Part shown: piece by piece, positions 41,981-50,603 of the stretch
Layout of the letters: every line of letters starts with the position of its first letter
Numbering within the stretch: position 1 is the first letter of the stretch
NCBI RefSeq assembly: GCF_003477885.1
Contig: NZ_QUEE01000008.1
Coordinates: 62,001 to 126,000, forward strand
Origin: Lachnotalea sp. AF33-28
Lineage (GTDB): Bacteria; Bacillota; Clostridia; Lachnospirales; Lachnospiraceae
Reading direction: 5' to 3'
DNA: 64,000 nucleotides
Program-made: the position numbers and the translations under genes
Notes under the pieces: generated by a model
The model's database searches: none
What the model was told of the DNA's origin: nothing
What the model saw: the letters and a program-made list of their open reading frames with translations, nothing else

Positions 41981-43948
41981 ATGGAAACGAATAATAACCG
42001 GATGAGGGAGCTGGTGGACCTGCTCAATGAGGCGGCAAAAACCTACTACCAGGAAAACCGGGAAATCATGAGCAATTATGAATACGACAAGCTGTATGAC
42101 GAGCTGGCCGCTCTGGAGAAAGAGACCGGCACCGTGATGGCGAACAGCCCCACAGTCCGCGTCGGCTATGAGCTCCTTAGCGAGCTGCCTAAGGAACCCC
42201 ATGACAGCCCGATGCTTTCACTGGATAAGACCAAGGATGTGGAGGCCTTAAAAGACTGGCTCGGAGAACAGAAAGGGCTGCTGTCCTGGAAGCTGGACGG
42301 GCTGACCATTGTGCTGACGTACCGGGATGGGGAACTTGTGAAGGCTGTGACCAGGGGAAACGGCGAGATCGGTGAAGTCATCACCAACAATGCGAAGACC
42401 TTTACCAATCTTCCGGTGCGGATTCCTTACCGCGGGGAGCTGGTCCTGCGCGGAGAAGCCGTGATCCGCTATTCCGTGTTCAACCGGATTAACGGTGAAA
42501 TCGACGATGTGGATGCCAGATATAAGAATCCGAGAAATCTGTGCAGCGGTTCCGTGCGCCAGCTGAACAATGAGATCACGGCAAAGCGCGATGTGAACTT
42601 CTTCGCTTTCGCTCTGGTGAAAGCGGAAGGCATTGATTTTGACAATTCGCGTGAGCGCCAGTTTGAATGGCTTGCAGGACAGGGGTTTGAGACCGTGGAA
42701 TACCGGGCTGTGGACAGCAGCAGTCTGGCGGAGACGGTGGCGGACTTCGCCGGCCGGATACTGGATTACGATATCCCGTCTGACGGGCTGGTGCTTTTAA
42801 TCGATGATATCGCTTACGGCGAATCTCTGGGCCGCACTGCGAAATTTCCCCGCAATTCCATCGCTTTTAAGTGGGCGGATGAAACGGAGGAGACCACTCT
42901 GGACCATATTGAATGGAGCCCTTCTAGGACGGGCCTGATCAATCCCGTGGCCGTATTTGAGCCTGTGGAGCTGGAGGGAAGCACGGTTAGCAGGGCCAGC
43001 GTCCATAACCTAAGCATACTGGAAGCGCTGGCATTGGGGGAGGGCGACCGCATCACCGTCTATAAGGCCAATATGATCATTCCGCAGATTGCGGAAAATC
43101 TGACGCGCAGCGGCATGGCAGAAATCCCCGCCCAATGCCCTGTCTGCGGCGGAGATACCGAAGTGCGTCAGACAAATGACGTGAAGAGCCTTTACTGCAC
43201 CAATCCGTCCTGTCAGGCTAAAAAGATCAAGAGCTTCACGCTGTTTGTCAGCAGGGACGCCATGAATATCGACGGCCTCTCTGAAGCGACGCTGGAGAAA
43301 TTTGTGGACAGCGGGATCGTCCGCGATTTCGCCGATTTGTTCCATCTGCCGGAGCATAAAGAGGAAATTGTATCCATGGAGGGCTTTGGCGAGAAATCCT
43401 ACGAGAATCTGACTGCGGCTGTGGAGGCAGCCAGGCACACCACACTGCCCAGATTTATATACAGCCTGGGTATCCCCAATGTCGGTCCGGCCAATGCCAA
43501 GATGATCTGCAGGGCTTTCGGCAACGATCTTAACAGGGTGGCAGGCGCCACTGTGGAGGAACTGGTGGGGATCGACGGCGTGGGAGAAGTGATCGCACAG
43601 GGCTTTCAGGCTTTCTTTGAAGATGAGCACAATCAGGAGCTGCTGGACCGCCTGATAAAAGAAGTGGTGATTGAGGGCGGCACAGTGGATGAGGAAGCGC
43701 CGCAGCCGTTAACAGGCCTGAATTTTGTGATCACCGGTTCGGTTCATCATTTCGGGAACCGGGATGAGGCCAAGGCGGCGATTGAGGAGAAGGGCGGCAA
43801 GGTGACCGGTTCCGTGACCTCCAAAACGAATTACCTTGTGAATAATGATACGGCTTCCGGTTCATCCAAAAATAAAAAGGCAAAAGAACTGGGGATACCG
43901 ATTATCTCGGAGGAGGAACTTTTAGAACTGCTTGGACAGGAGGGCTGA
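41981..43948 (+). CDS. ligA: NAD-dependent DNA ligase (divergent)
   Basis: Seals nicks during replication and repair, with NAD as AMP donor. The protein has 655 residues. Domain Ia (1-65) is followed by the adenylation domain, with active lysine K104 in WKLDGLTIVL, then an OB fold, a four-cysteine zinc finger (CPVC at 386-389 and CTNPSC), an HhH region and a C-terminal BRCT domain (about 575-650, LTGLNFVITGSV). The motif after the nucleotide pocket reads NGEIGEVITNN in place of the usual DGxxGEDVTxN, so it belongs to a divergent clade. It may be a second, non-essential LigA or the sole one. Confidence 0.93.
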   Translation: METNNNRMRELVDLLNEAAKTYYQENREIMSNYEYDKLYDELAALEKETGTVMANSPTVRVGYELLSELPKEPHDSPMLSLDKTKDVEALKDWLGEQKGLLSWKLDGLTIVLTYRDGELVKAVTRGNGEIGEVITNNAKTFTNLPVRIPYRGELVLRGEAVIRYSVFNRINGEIDDVDARYKNPRNLCSGSVRQLNNEITAKRDVNFFAFALVKAEGIDFDNSRERQFEWLAGQGFETVEYRAVDSSSLAETVADFAGRILDYDIPSDGLVLLIDDIAYGESLGRTAKFPRNSIAFKWADETEETTLDHIEWSPSRTGLINPVAVFEPVELEGSTVSRASVHNLSILEALALGEGDRITVYKANMIIPQIAENLTRSGMAEIPAQCPVCGGDTEVRQTNDVKSLYCTNPSCQAKKIKSFTLFVSRDAMNIDGLSEATLEKFVDSGIVRDFADLFHLPEHKEEIVSMEGFGEKSYENLTAAVEAARHTTLPRFIYSLGIPNVGPANAKMICRAFGNDLNRVAGATVEELVGIDGVGEVIAQGFQAFFEDEHNQELLDRLIKEVVIEGGTVDEEAPQPLTGLNFVITGSVHHFGNRDEAKAAIEEKGGKVTGSVTSKTNYLVNNDTASGSSKNKKAKELGIPIISEEELLELLGQEG

Positions 43949-44010
43949 AGCTTCATCCAATGCAATGACCGGGGAGTGAAAGCTATAACAGGAAGGAAGA
44001 TAGATACGCT

Positions 44011-44928
44011 ATGCCAATTAAAGTGCAAAATGATCTGCCGGCCAAAACCGTGCTGGAGCTGGAAAATATATTTATGATGGATGAAAACCGGGCGCTCACC
44101 CAGGATATCCGTCCCTTACGTATACTGATTTTAAACCTGATGCCGATCAAGGAGGAGACAGAGACGCAGCTGCTGCGCGCTCTGTCCAACACCCCCTTAC
44201 AGGTGGACATCTCGTTTCTGCATATGTCGAGCCACCGTTCCAAGAATACCTCTGCCAGCCATTTAAACATGTTCTACCAGGTTTTTTCAGAGGTGAAGCA
44301 TAAGAAATTCGACGGACTCATCATCACCGGTGCGCCGGTGGAAATGATGGAATATGAAGAAGTGAATTACTGGCCTGAGTTAAGTGAAATCATGGAGTGG
44401 TCCAAAACCCATGTCACCAGCACCGTACATATCTGCTGGGGCGCCCTGGCCGGTCTCTATTACCATTACGGCATTGAGAAAATTATCCTGCCCGAGAAGC
44501 TGTCCGGCATCTACAGACACAGGACCCTGGACAGAAAGATTCCGCTGGTCCGCAGCTTTGACGATGAATTCGTAGCCCCTCATTCCCGCTATGCCAGCGT
44601 GCGCCGGGAAGATGTGCTGCGCCATCCGGACCTGATTCTCTGCGCGGAGTCGGATGAGGCGGGGCCTTTCCTGATCGCCAGCGCCGACGGCAAACAGATC
44701 TTTGTGACGGGGCATCCGGAGTATGACCGCCTGACACTGAATGAGGAGTATCACAGAGATCTGAAAAAGGGGATCAACCCCATTGTCCCGGTGAACTATT
44801 ATCCGGACAACGATCCGGAGAAATTCCCTCTGCTCACATGGCGCAGCCATGCAAATCTGCTGTATACGAACTGGCTGAATTTCTACGTGTATCAGATTAC
44901 GCCCTACGATCTGGAAGAAGAGGCATGA
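44011..44928 (+). CDS. metA: Homoserine O-acetyltransferase (MetA family)
   Basis: Activates homoserine for methionine synthesis. The protein has 305 residues. The catalytic cysteine is C142 in HICWGALAGL, and GHPEYD supplies the histidine and glutamate of the triad. Residue 111 is glutamate (ITGAPVE). In published work on this family E111 goes with acetyl-CoA use (Bacillus cereus) and glycine with succinyl-CoA (E. coli), so acetyl transfer is predicted despite the MetA fold name 'succinyltransferase'. No SAM riboswitch was seen in the 62-bp leader. Confidence 0.94.
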   Translation: MPIKVQNDLPAKTVLELENIFMMDENRALTQDIRPLRILILNLMPIKEETETQLLRALSNTPLQVDISFLHMSSHRSKNTSASHLNMFYQVFSEVKHKKFDGLIITGAPVEMMEYEEVNYWPELSEIMEWSKTHVTSTVHICWGALAGLYYHYGIEKIILPEKLSGIYRHRTLDRKIPLVRSFDDEFVAPHSRYASVRREDVLRHPDLILCAESDEAGPFLIASADGKQIFVTGHPEYDRLTLNEEYHRDLKKGINPIVPVNYYPDNDPEKFPLLTWRSHANLLYTNWLNFYVYQITPYDLEEEA

Positions 44929-45017
44929 CAGTGGACGGCAAATAACAATTGCGGCCCCCTGTGTAATAAACGGCACTGTAATGTTTAGTGGTTTGCGAAT
45001 CCCCTCATTTTGCTGTT

Positions 45018-45045
45018 AAGATGTAAGAAATAAGATGTAAGAAAT
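45018..45045 (+). repeat. Tandem 14-bp direct repeat before the ABC-F gene
   Basis: AAGATGTAAGAAAT occurs twice back to back (45018-45031, 45032-45045), directly upstream of the ribosome-binding site. It may be a replication slip or part of leader control. Confidence 0.7.
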
Positions 45046-45057
45046 GAGGTGTTTACA

Positions 45058-46650
45058 GTGTTATTTCAGATTATCGACGGCTGTAAAGCGTTTGGGGCCC
45101 GGGAAATATTTCAGAATCTGGCTTTTGAGGTGAGAGGGACAGAAAAGGTTGCGGTTGTCGGCAAAAACGGTGTCGGTAAAACCACTCTTTTGGATATCAT
45201 TGCCGGGCTTACGGACCTGGATGCGGGAGAAATAAATAAAGATAAAGGACTGCGGGTCGGATATTTAAAGCAGACGGTATTTCGGGACGGAGAACGCAGC
45301 GTCTGTGAGGAGCTCGAGGCGTGCTTTGCCTCCATTCATTCCCTGAAGCAGAAACTTGAGGCACTGGAAGGGCGGATGGAGTCGGAATGTACGGAGGAAG
45401 TCCTGGAAAAATACGGCCGGATGCAAGAGGAGTTTGAAAAGCTGGGCGGCTATGAATATCAGACCGAGATGAAAACGGTTTTTACTAAGTTTGGGTTTCA
45501 TCCGGAGGAGCTCCAGAAAAAAATCAGGGAATTTTCCGGAGGGGAAAAGACGAAACTGGCACTGGTCAAACTGCTCCTTAGCAAGCCGGATATACTTCTT
45601 TTGGATGAACCCACCAATCATCTGGATATGGATACGGTGGAATGGCTGGAGGGATATATCAGCAGATATCCTAAAGCGGTGGTGCTGGTTTCCCATGACA
45701 GAATGTTTCTTGACCGCACAGCAAAGACCGTATATGAGATAGAACAGGGCGCGGCCGTTAAATATATCGGCAATTATACGGATTTCATGAGGGAGAAGAA
45801 GAGCAGCATTGCCAGGCAGAACCAGAGATATGCGCTCCAGCAGAAGGAGATCCGTCATCTGGAAGAGCTGATTGAACACTTCAGATATAAGGTAAATAAA
45901 GCGAAGTTTGCCCAATCAAAAATTAAATATCTCGAACGCATGGATGTGATCAGCCAGAGAAAAGAGGATACCCGCACGATACATGTCCGTTTTTTTGCCC
46001 GCCAGAAAGGAGCGGAACGCTGCCTGACAGTCAGAAATCTGGGGGTGGGATATGACAGTGCATTGTTTGATATAAGCTTTACCATGCAGCGCAATCAGCG
46101 TGTGGCGGTGATCGGTAAAAATGGTACGGGCAAATCCACTCTGGTGAAAACTCTGTCAGGCAGTATCAAACCGGTCAGAGGCACGTTTAAGTTCGGAGAC
46201 AGAATCGATGTCGGATATTTCGACCAGGAATTAGCGCTGTTTGCCGGAAAGAAAACCGTCATTGAGGAGGTCTGGGACAGTTTTCCCAATCTTAGCCAGA
46301 CAGAGATTCGAAACACCCTGGCGCAGCTTTTATTTAAAGGGGAAGATGTGTTTAAAGAGCTGGATGTCCTGTCCGGAGGGGAGAGGGTGAGGCTCGCTCT
46401 GGTGAAGCTGATGCTAAGGCATGATAACTTTCTGATACTGGATGAGCCTACCAATCATCTGGATATTTATGGAAAAGAGGTGCTGGAAAATGCGCTGAAG
46501 GAGTTCGACGGATCGGTCCTGCTTGTTTCGCATGACCGCTATTTTATTGCAAAGCTGGCAACCGCGGTGCTTGAAATCAGGGATCACAAAGCGGTATTTT
46601 ATGATATGCCCTATGAGGATTATACGGCAAAAGCAGGATCAAAAGCTTGA
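45058..46650 (+). CDS. ABC-F family ATPase (ribosome-associated type)
   Basis: A soluble protein of 530 residues with two ABC domains and no membrane part. Walker A motifs are GKNGVGKTT and GKNGTGKST, signatures are FSGGEKTKLAL and LSGGERVRLAL, and both halves have DEPTNHLD. The linker (about 240-310) is rich in charged helices, as in translation-factor ABC-F proteins that act at the ribosomal E site. Some members give antibiotic protection, but the short linker gives no clear sign of that. GTG 45058 is chosen as start because GAGGTG lies about 6 bp upstream; GTG 45049 overlaps that site. Confidence 0.92.
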   Translation: MLFQIIDGCKAFGAREIFQNLAFEVRGTEKVAVVGKNGVGKTTLLDIIAGLTDLDAGEINKDKGLRVGYLKQTVFRDGERSVCEELEACFASIHSLKQKLEALEGRMESECTEEVLEKYGRMQEEFEKLGGYEYQTEMKTVFTKFGFHPEELQKKIREFSGGEKTKLALVKLLLSKPDILLLDEPTNHLDMDTVEWLEGYISRYPKAVVLVSHDRMFLDRTAKTVYEIEQGAAVKYIGNYTDFMREKKSSIARQNQRYALQQKEIRHLEELIEHFRYKVNKAKFAQSKIKYLERMDVISQRKEDTRTIHVRFFARQKGAERCLTVRNLGVGYDSALFDISFTMQRNQRVAVIGKNGTGKSTLVKTLSGSIKPVRGTFKFGDRIDVGYFDQELALFAGKKTVIEEVWDSFPNLSQTEIRNTLAQLLFKGEDVFKELDVLSGGERVRLALVKLMLRHDNFLILDEPTNHLDIYGKEVLENALKEFDGSVLLVSHDRYFIAKLATAVLEIRDHKAVFYDMPYEDYTAKAGSKA

Positions 46651-46713
46651 GTATCCAACCGTGACATGGTAAAATAATAATCAGAAAAAATGCACAGAGT
46701 GTGATGTTTATGT

Positions 46714-46719
46714 TATAAT
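46714..46719 (+). promoter_or_regulatory. Extended -10 promoter of the phosphofructokinase gene
   Basis: TG-T-TATAAT forms an extended -10 (46711-46719). A weak -35 (TGCACA, 46691-46696) lies 17 bp upstream. Confidence 0.7.
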
Positions 46720-46732
46720 ATATAAAAATAAA

Positions 46733-46746
46733 TGTAAGCACTTACA
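46733..46746. promoter_or_regulatory. cre-like box (candidate CcpA site)
   Basis: TGTAAGCACTTACA fits the catabolite-response consensus TGWAANCGNTNWCA in 13 of 14 positions; only the central CG is CA. It lies 14 bp downstream of the -10 box, across the expected transcription start, upstream of a glycolytic gene. Confidence 0.6.
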
Positions 46747-46822
46747 CACAGGGCATTTATCAGGGATAGGACAGGCGGCATCTGTCGAAAATAAGAATCA
46801 GGAACAGGAAGGAGAACATTTT

Positions 46823-48064
46823 ATGTACGAGGTGAAGGGTAATGTGATCGTCGGCCAGTCAGGAGGGCCTACGGCAGTGATTAACTCCAGCCTGGTGGGA
46901 GTGTACAAAACCGCCAGGGACAGAGGAGCGAGGAAAATATACGGTATGCTGCACGGCGTACAGGGCCTGCTGGAGGAACGGGTGGTGGATCTATCCAAGC
47001 ACATTGCGAATGATCTGGACATCGAGCTGCTGAAAAGAACTCCTTCCGCTTATCTTGGTTCCTGCAGGTACAAGCTGCCGAATATCAGTGAAAATCAGGA
47101 GCCTTACATCCGGATTTTCGAGATTCTGAAAAAGCTGGACATTGAATATTTCTTCTATATCGGCGGCAACGATTCCATGGATACGATCAAAAAGCTTTCG
47201 GATTATGCTATACTGACCGACAGCAAAATCCGGTTTATGGGAGTGCCGAAAACGATAGACAACGATCTGGCGGCCACCGACCACACGCCTGGCTATGGCA
47301 GCGCGGCCAAATATATCGCATCGATCACCAAGGAAGTGATCCGTGACGGCCTGGTATACGATCAGCAGAATGTGACGATTCTGGAGATCATGGGCCGCAA
47401 TGCAGGCTGGCTGACAGGTGCGGCTGCCCTGGCTAAATGTGAGGACTGCGAAGGTCCGGACATGCTGTTTCTGCCGGAAATCCCATTTGATGTGGACGTA
47501 TTTATGAAGAAAGTGGAAGACCTTCATAAACAAAAAAAGTCCGTGGTGGTGGCTGTGTCTGAAGGTGTGAAGGTGGCTGACGGCCGTTATGTCTGCGAAC
47601 TCACGGACAGCACCGATTATGTGGATGCGTTCGGCCACAGGCAGCTGACAGGTACGGCCAGATATTTGTCGTTAAAAATTGCCGGAGAAGTAGGCTGTAA
47701 AACCAGGGCGATTGAATTTAACACGCTTCAAAGATGCGCATCCCATATCGTTTCCAGAGTGGATATTACTGAGGCATATCAGGTGGGCGGTGCCGCGGTG
47801 AAAGCGGCGTTTGAGGGAGAAACCGGCAAAATGGTCATTTTAAAGCGCCTTTTTAATGATCCCTATATCTGTGTTACAGACCTGTATGATGTGCATAAGG
47901 TGGCAAACGTGGAGAAGGTGGTGCCCAGGGACTGGATCAACCGGACCGGAGATTATGTGACACAGGACTTTATCAGCTATGTAAAGCCGCTGATTCAGGC
48001 GGAGCTGACACCGATTATGACCGATGGCCTTCCCCGTCACCTCTATTACACCGAAAAAGAATAA
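46823..48064 (+). CDS. 6-phosphofructokinase, pyrophosphate-dependent type
   Basis: Converts fructose 6-phosphate to fructose 1,6-bisphosphate. The protein has 413 residues. Substrate motifs are QSGGPTAVINSS, YIGGNDSMDT, GVPKTIDNDL, MGRNAGWLTG and GGAAVKAA. The residue after GG in the GGND motif is not the glycine typical of ATP enzymes, and PKTIDND is the PPi-type form, so pyrophosphate is the predicted donor. It is transcribed alone, with a cre-like box at its promoter and a strong terminator. The donor needs assay. Confidence 0.9.
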   Translation: MYEVKGNVIVGQSGGPTAVINSSLVGVYKTARDRGARKIYGMLHGVQGLLEERVVDLSKHIANDLDIELLKRTPSAYLGSCRYKLPNISENQEPYIRIFEILKKLDIEYFFYIGGNDSMDTIKKLSDYAILTDSKIRFMGVPKTIDNDLAATDHTPGYGSAAKYIASITKEVIRDGLVYDQQNVTILEIMGRNAGWLTGAAALAKCEDCEGPDMLFLPEIPFDVDVFMKKVEDLHKQKKSVVVAVSEGVKVADGRYVCELTDSTDYVDAFGHRQLTGTARYLSLKIAGEVGCKTRAIEFNTLQRCASHIVSRVDITEAYQVGGAAVKAAFEGETGKMVILKRLFNDPYICVTDLYDVHKVANVEKVVPRDWINRTGDYVTQDFISYVKPLIQAELTPIMTDGLPRHLYYTEKE

Positions 48065-48086
48065 CCGCATAGATTTACAGGCATCC

Positions 48087-48121
48087 AATACCGGGCGCGT
48101 TTTACCTGTGCCCGGTATTTC
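48087..48121 (+). terminator. Terminator of the phosphofructokinase gene
   Basis: AATACCGGGC (48087-48096) pairs with GCCCGGTATT (48110-48119), then T residues. Confidence 0.85.
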
Positions 48122-48156
48122 ATGATAGAAACAAAATAAGGAGAGGACAAAAAATT

Positions 48157-49248
48157 ATGATAACATTACAACACATCGCCGAGACAGAAGATTCCACCAT
48201 GCTGGGCATGAACGGAGGACAGCCGGAAAGCCCGGATGGGAAAAGACTGGTATATGGCCGTAAGAAATCACTGGAACCTAAAGGAGAAAACGATACGGAA
48301 TTATGGATCTGTGACAGAGATACGCTCACAGGACACCGCAAGGTTGCGGATCTTCGCTGCGGCAACCATAACGGACCTTCCGCCACATTTGTGGACAATC
48401 ACAGGATCGTATTCCGCAGCAGCATAGATAAAGTAAACTCATTTTCCATTCTGGACGTGGATACCGGAGAGACCGTTTTCGGCCCTATTTTTGGCAAAGA
48501 GAGCCATAGAGCGGAAAACGGGAAATATCCTTTTTCCATATCTGCGGAGTTTCTGGACAAGAACCCAACTCATCCGGAGATTGATGAATGCGGGATCTAC
48601 ACGCTGGATCTTTCAGACGGATCGATTACGAAGATCGTGCCCGGACAGGTGATTCTGGATATCGTGAAGCAGGCCGGATATACGCCGAATGCTTGGACGC
48701 TTTCCATGAGCCATGTGCAGCTCAATCCTTCCGCCACCAGAGTGATGATGCGCTTAAGCGTGGAGGAATGCAAAGTGTTCGGGGCGCAGGGCTGCGTGGA
48801 CCTGACGGATGGCAAAACGCATTTTATAGCGGATAAACCGGTGCATCAGCTCTGGTTTGACGATGATACATTTATGGCAACCCGTCAGTATTATAACAAC
48901 GGCCGGATCGAGATGGACACCAGCAGGATTCAGCGTTTTACGGTGGACGGAGAAGTGGTGGAGACGCTGGGAGGCATCGGAAACCATATTGACGGTTCAC
49001 CGGACCGCAAATGGTTTACCGGCGACCGCGCATATCCCGGATATCCGGCAGATGTCCTGCTGTACCGCAGAGGCGAGGTGGAGCCGGCCCTGCTCATCGG
49101 CAACAGCGACTGCCAGCATACGATCTGGCAGCTGCAGATCCATCCCAACCCGACCTTTTCCATGGACGGCAAAAGGATCTATTTTAACCATCCGGTGAGC
49201 GATACAAAAACTGAGGCCGTGTTTGTCGATATATCCGAGCTGCTGTAA
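48157..49248 (+). CDS. Beta-propeller protein, distantly oligogalacturonate-lyase-like
   Basis: A cytosolic 363-residue protein built of WD40-like propeller blades (SPDGKRLVYGR, SFSILDVDTGE, IYTLDLSDG, HPNPTFSMDGKRIYF). The His-rich motif QIHPNPTFSMDGK and GNHNG resemble metal-ligand sites in the PL22 oligogalacturonate lyases, which are seven-bladed propellers. The similarity is weak and no pectin genes adjoin it. It may be a lyase for uronic-acid oligosaccharides, or something unrelated. It is flanked by a terminator upstream and an oxidoreductase gene 35 bp downstream. Confidence 0.55.
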   Translation: MITLQHIAETEDSTMLGMNGGQPESPDGKRLVYGRKKSLEPKGENDTELWICDRDTLTGHRKVADLRCGNHNGPSATFVDNHRIVFRSSIDKVNSFSILDVDTGETVFGPIFGKESHRAENGKYPFSISAEFLDKNPTHPEIDECGIYTLDLSDGSITKIVPGQVILDIVKQAGYTPNAWTLSMSHVQLNPSATRVMMRLSVEECKVFGAQGCVDLTDGKTHFIADKPVHQLWFDDDTFMATRQYYNNGRIEMDTSRIQRFTVDGEVVETLGGIGNHIDGSPDRKWFTGDRAYPGYPADVLLYRRGEVEPALLIGNSDCQHTIWQLQIHPNPTFSMDGKRIYFNHPVSDTKTEAVFVDISELL

Positions 49249-49283
49249 CAAAAAGCTATATCAACTTTCGAAAGGAGATGTGA

Positions 49284-50519
49284 ATGGCTGTACATGTAAT
49301 CGACGAGGCGAATCGGTGCTTGAACTGTAAGAAACCGATGTGCCGCCAGGGATGTCCCATCCATACGGAAATACCAAAGATGATTGAGGCCTTTAAGGAC
49401 GGCAGGCTGGAGGAAGCGGGGCAGATGCTCTTTGAGAACAACCCGCTCTCCTTGGTGTGCTCTCTGGTCTGCAACCATGAGAGACAGTGTGAGGGCAACT
49501 GCGTGCTGGGAAGAAAAGGTCAGCCTGTTCATATCAGTTCCATAGAAAATTATGTGTCCGATACGATGTTTGAGAGGATCCGGATCGAATGCGCTCCGAA
49601 GAACGGCAAAAAGGTTGCCGTGATCGGCGCCGGTCCGGCGGGCATCACGATTGCCATCCTTTTGACCAAGAAGGGATACGGCGTCACCGTATTTGACTCA
49701 AGGGACCGGATTGGCGGCGTGCTGCAGTATGGCATTCCGGCTTTCCGCCTGCCCAAGACGATACTGGAGCGGTATAAGAAAAAGCTGCTTTCCATCGGCA
49801 TAAAGATACGCCCCAACACCACGATCGGCGGCGCCCTTGAGATCCGGGATCTGTTCCGGGACGGTTATCAGAGCATCTTTATCGGCACCGGCGTATGGCG
49901 GCCGAAGAAGCTGGGAATCAAGGGGGAATCCCTGGGAAACGTGCATTTTGCAATCGATTATCTGGCAAATCCCGATGCATATGACTTGGGAGAGCATGTG
50001 GCGATCATCGGTGTGGGTAATTCTGCCATGGATGTGGCAAGGACTGTGATCCGGCACGGCTCCAACGATGTCACCCTCTATGCCAGAGGACTGAAAAGTG
50101 ATGCCAGCAGCCATGAGACCGCTTATGCGAAGCTGGACGGAGCAAAGTTTGAATTCGGCAAGGCCATCGTGGAGATCAACGATGACGGTCCGGTCTTTCG
50201 GGACGTGCTTTTTGATGAGGAGGGCAATAAAACCGGCTATTCGGAGGAAACTAGACAGATATACGCGGATTCCGTCATCATTTCCATCAGCCAGGGCCCC
50301 AAGAGCAAGTTAGTCAGCACGACGGAGGGACTCAAGGCTTCCGAGAGCGGACTGCTGCTCACCAATGAACAGGGGGAGACCACCTATCCTGGCATTTTCG
50401 CGTCCGGCGATGTGGTGTTCGGCGCCAAGACCGTGGTGGAGGCGGTCGCCTACTCCAGAATCGTGGCCGATGCCATGGACCGTTATATGCAGGAAAACAG
50501 CGGATCAGACCGCGGTTAA
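49284..50519 (+). CDS. GltD-like NAD(P)-dependent oxidoreductase with Fe-S N-terminus
   Basis: A 411-residue flavoprotein resembling the small subunit of glutamate synthase. The N-terminal Fer4_20-type domain carries two cysteine clusters (CLNCKKPMCRQGCP and CSLVCNHERQCEGNC) for 4Fe-4S centres. FAD binding is at GAGPAGITIAILL, NAD(P)H binding at GVGNSAMDVARTV, and the end is FASGDVVFGAKTVVEAV. No glutamate synthase large subunit is nearby, so it may pass electrons to another partner. The ribosome-binding site is AAAGGAG. Confidence 0.88.
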   Translation: MAVHVIDEANRCLNCKKPMCRQGCPIHTEIPKMIEAFKDGRLEEAGQMLFENNPLSLVCSLVCNHERQCEGNCVLGRKGQPVHISSIENYVSDTMFERIRIECAPKNGKKVAVIGAGPAGITIAILLTKKGYGVTVFDSRDRIGGVLQYGIPAFRLPKTILERYKKKLLSIGIKIRPNTTIGGALEIRDLFRDGYQSIFIGTGVWRPKKLGIKGESLGNVHFAIDYLANPDAYDLGEHVAIIGVGNSAMDVARTVIRHGSNDVTLYARGLKSDASSHETAYAKLDGAKFEFGKAIVEINDDGPVFRDVLFDEEGNKTGYSEETRQIYADSVIISISQGPKSKLVSTTEGLKASESGLLLTNEQGETTYPGIFASGDVVFGAKTVVEAVAYSRIVADAMDRYMQENSGSDRG

Positions 50520-50529
50520 AGATGACTGG

Positions 50530-50571
50530 AAAAGTCCGATAGCTCTGATTTAGGAGCTTCGGACTTTTTTC
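50530..50571 (+). terminator. Terminator of the GltD-like gene
   Basis: AAAAGTCCG pairs with CGGACTTTT and an inner AGCTC/GAGCT extends the stem; a T-run follows. Confidence 0.85.
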
Positions 50572-50603
50572 TATCAGATGAAACTGTCACCGACCGATCA
50601 CTG

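Noticed and set aside
43949..44010. SAM riboswitch before metA
   Set aside because: Only 62 bp separate ligA and metA and no aptamer-like helices were found.
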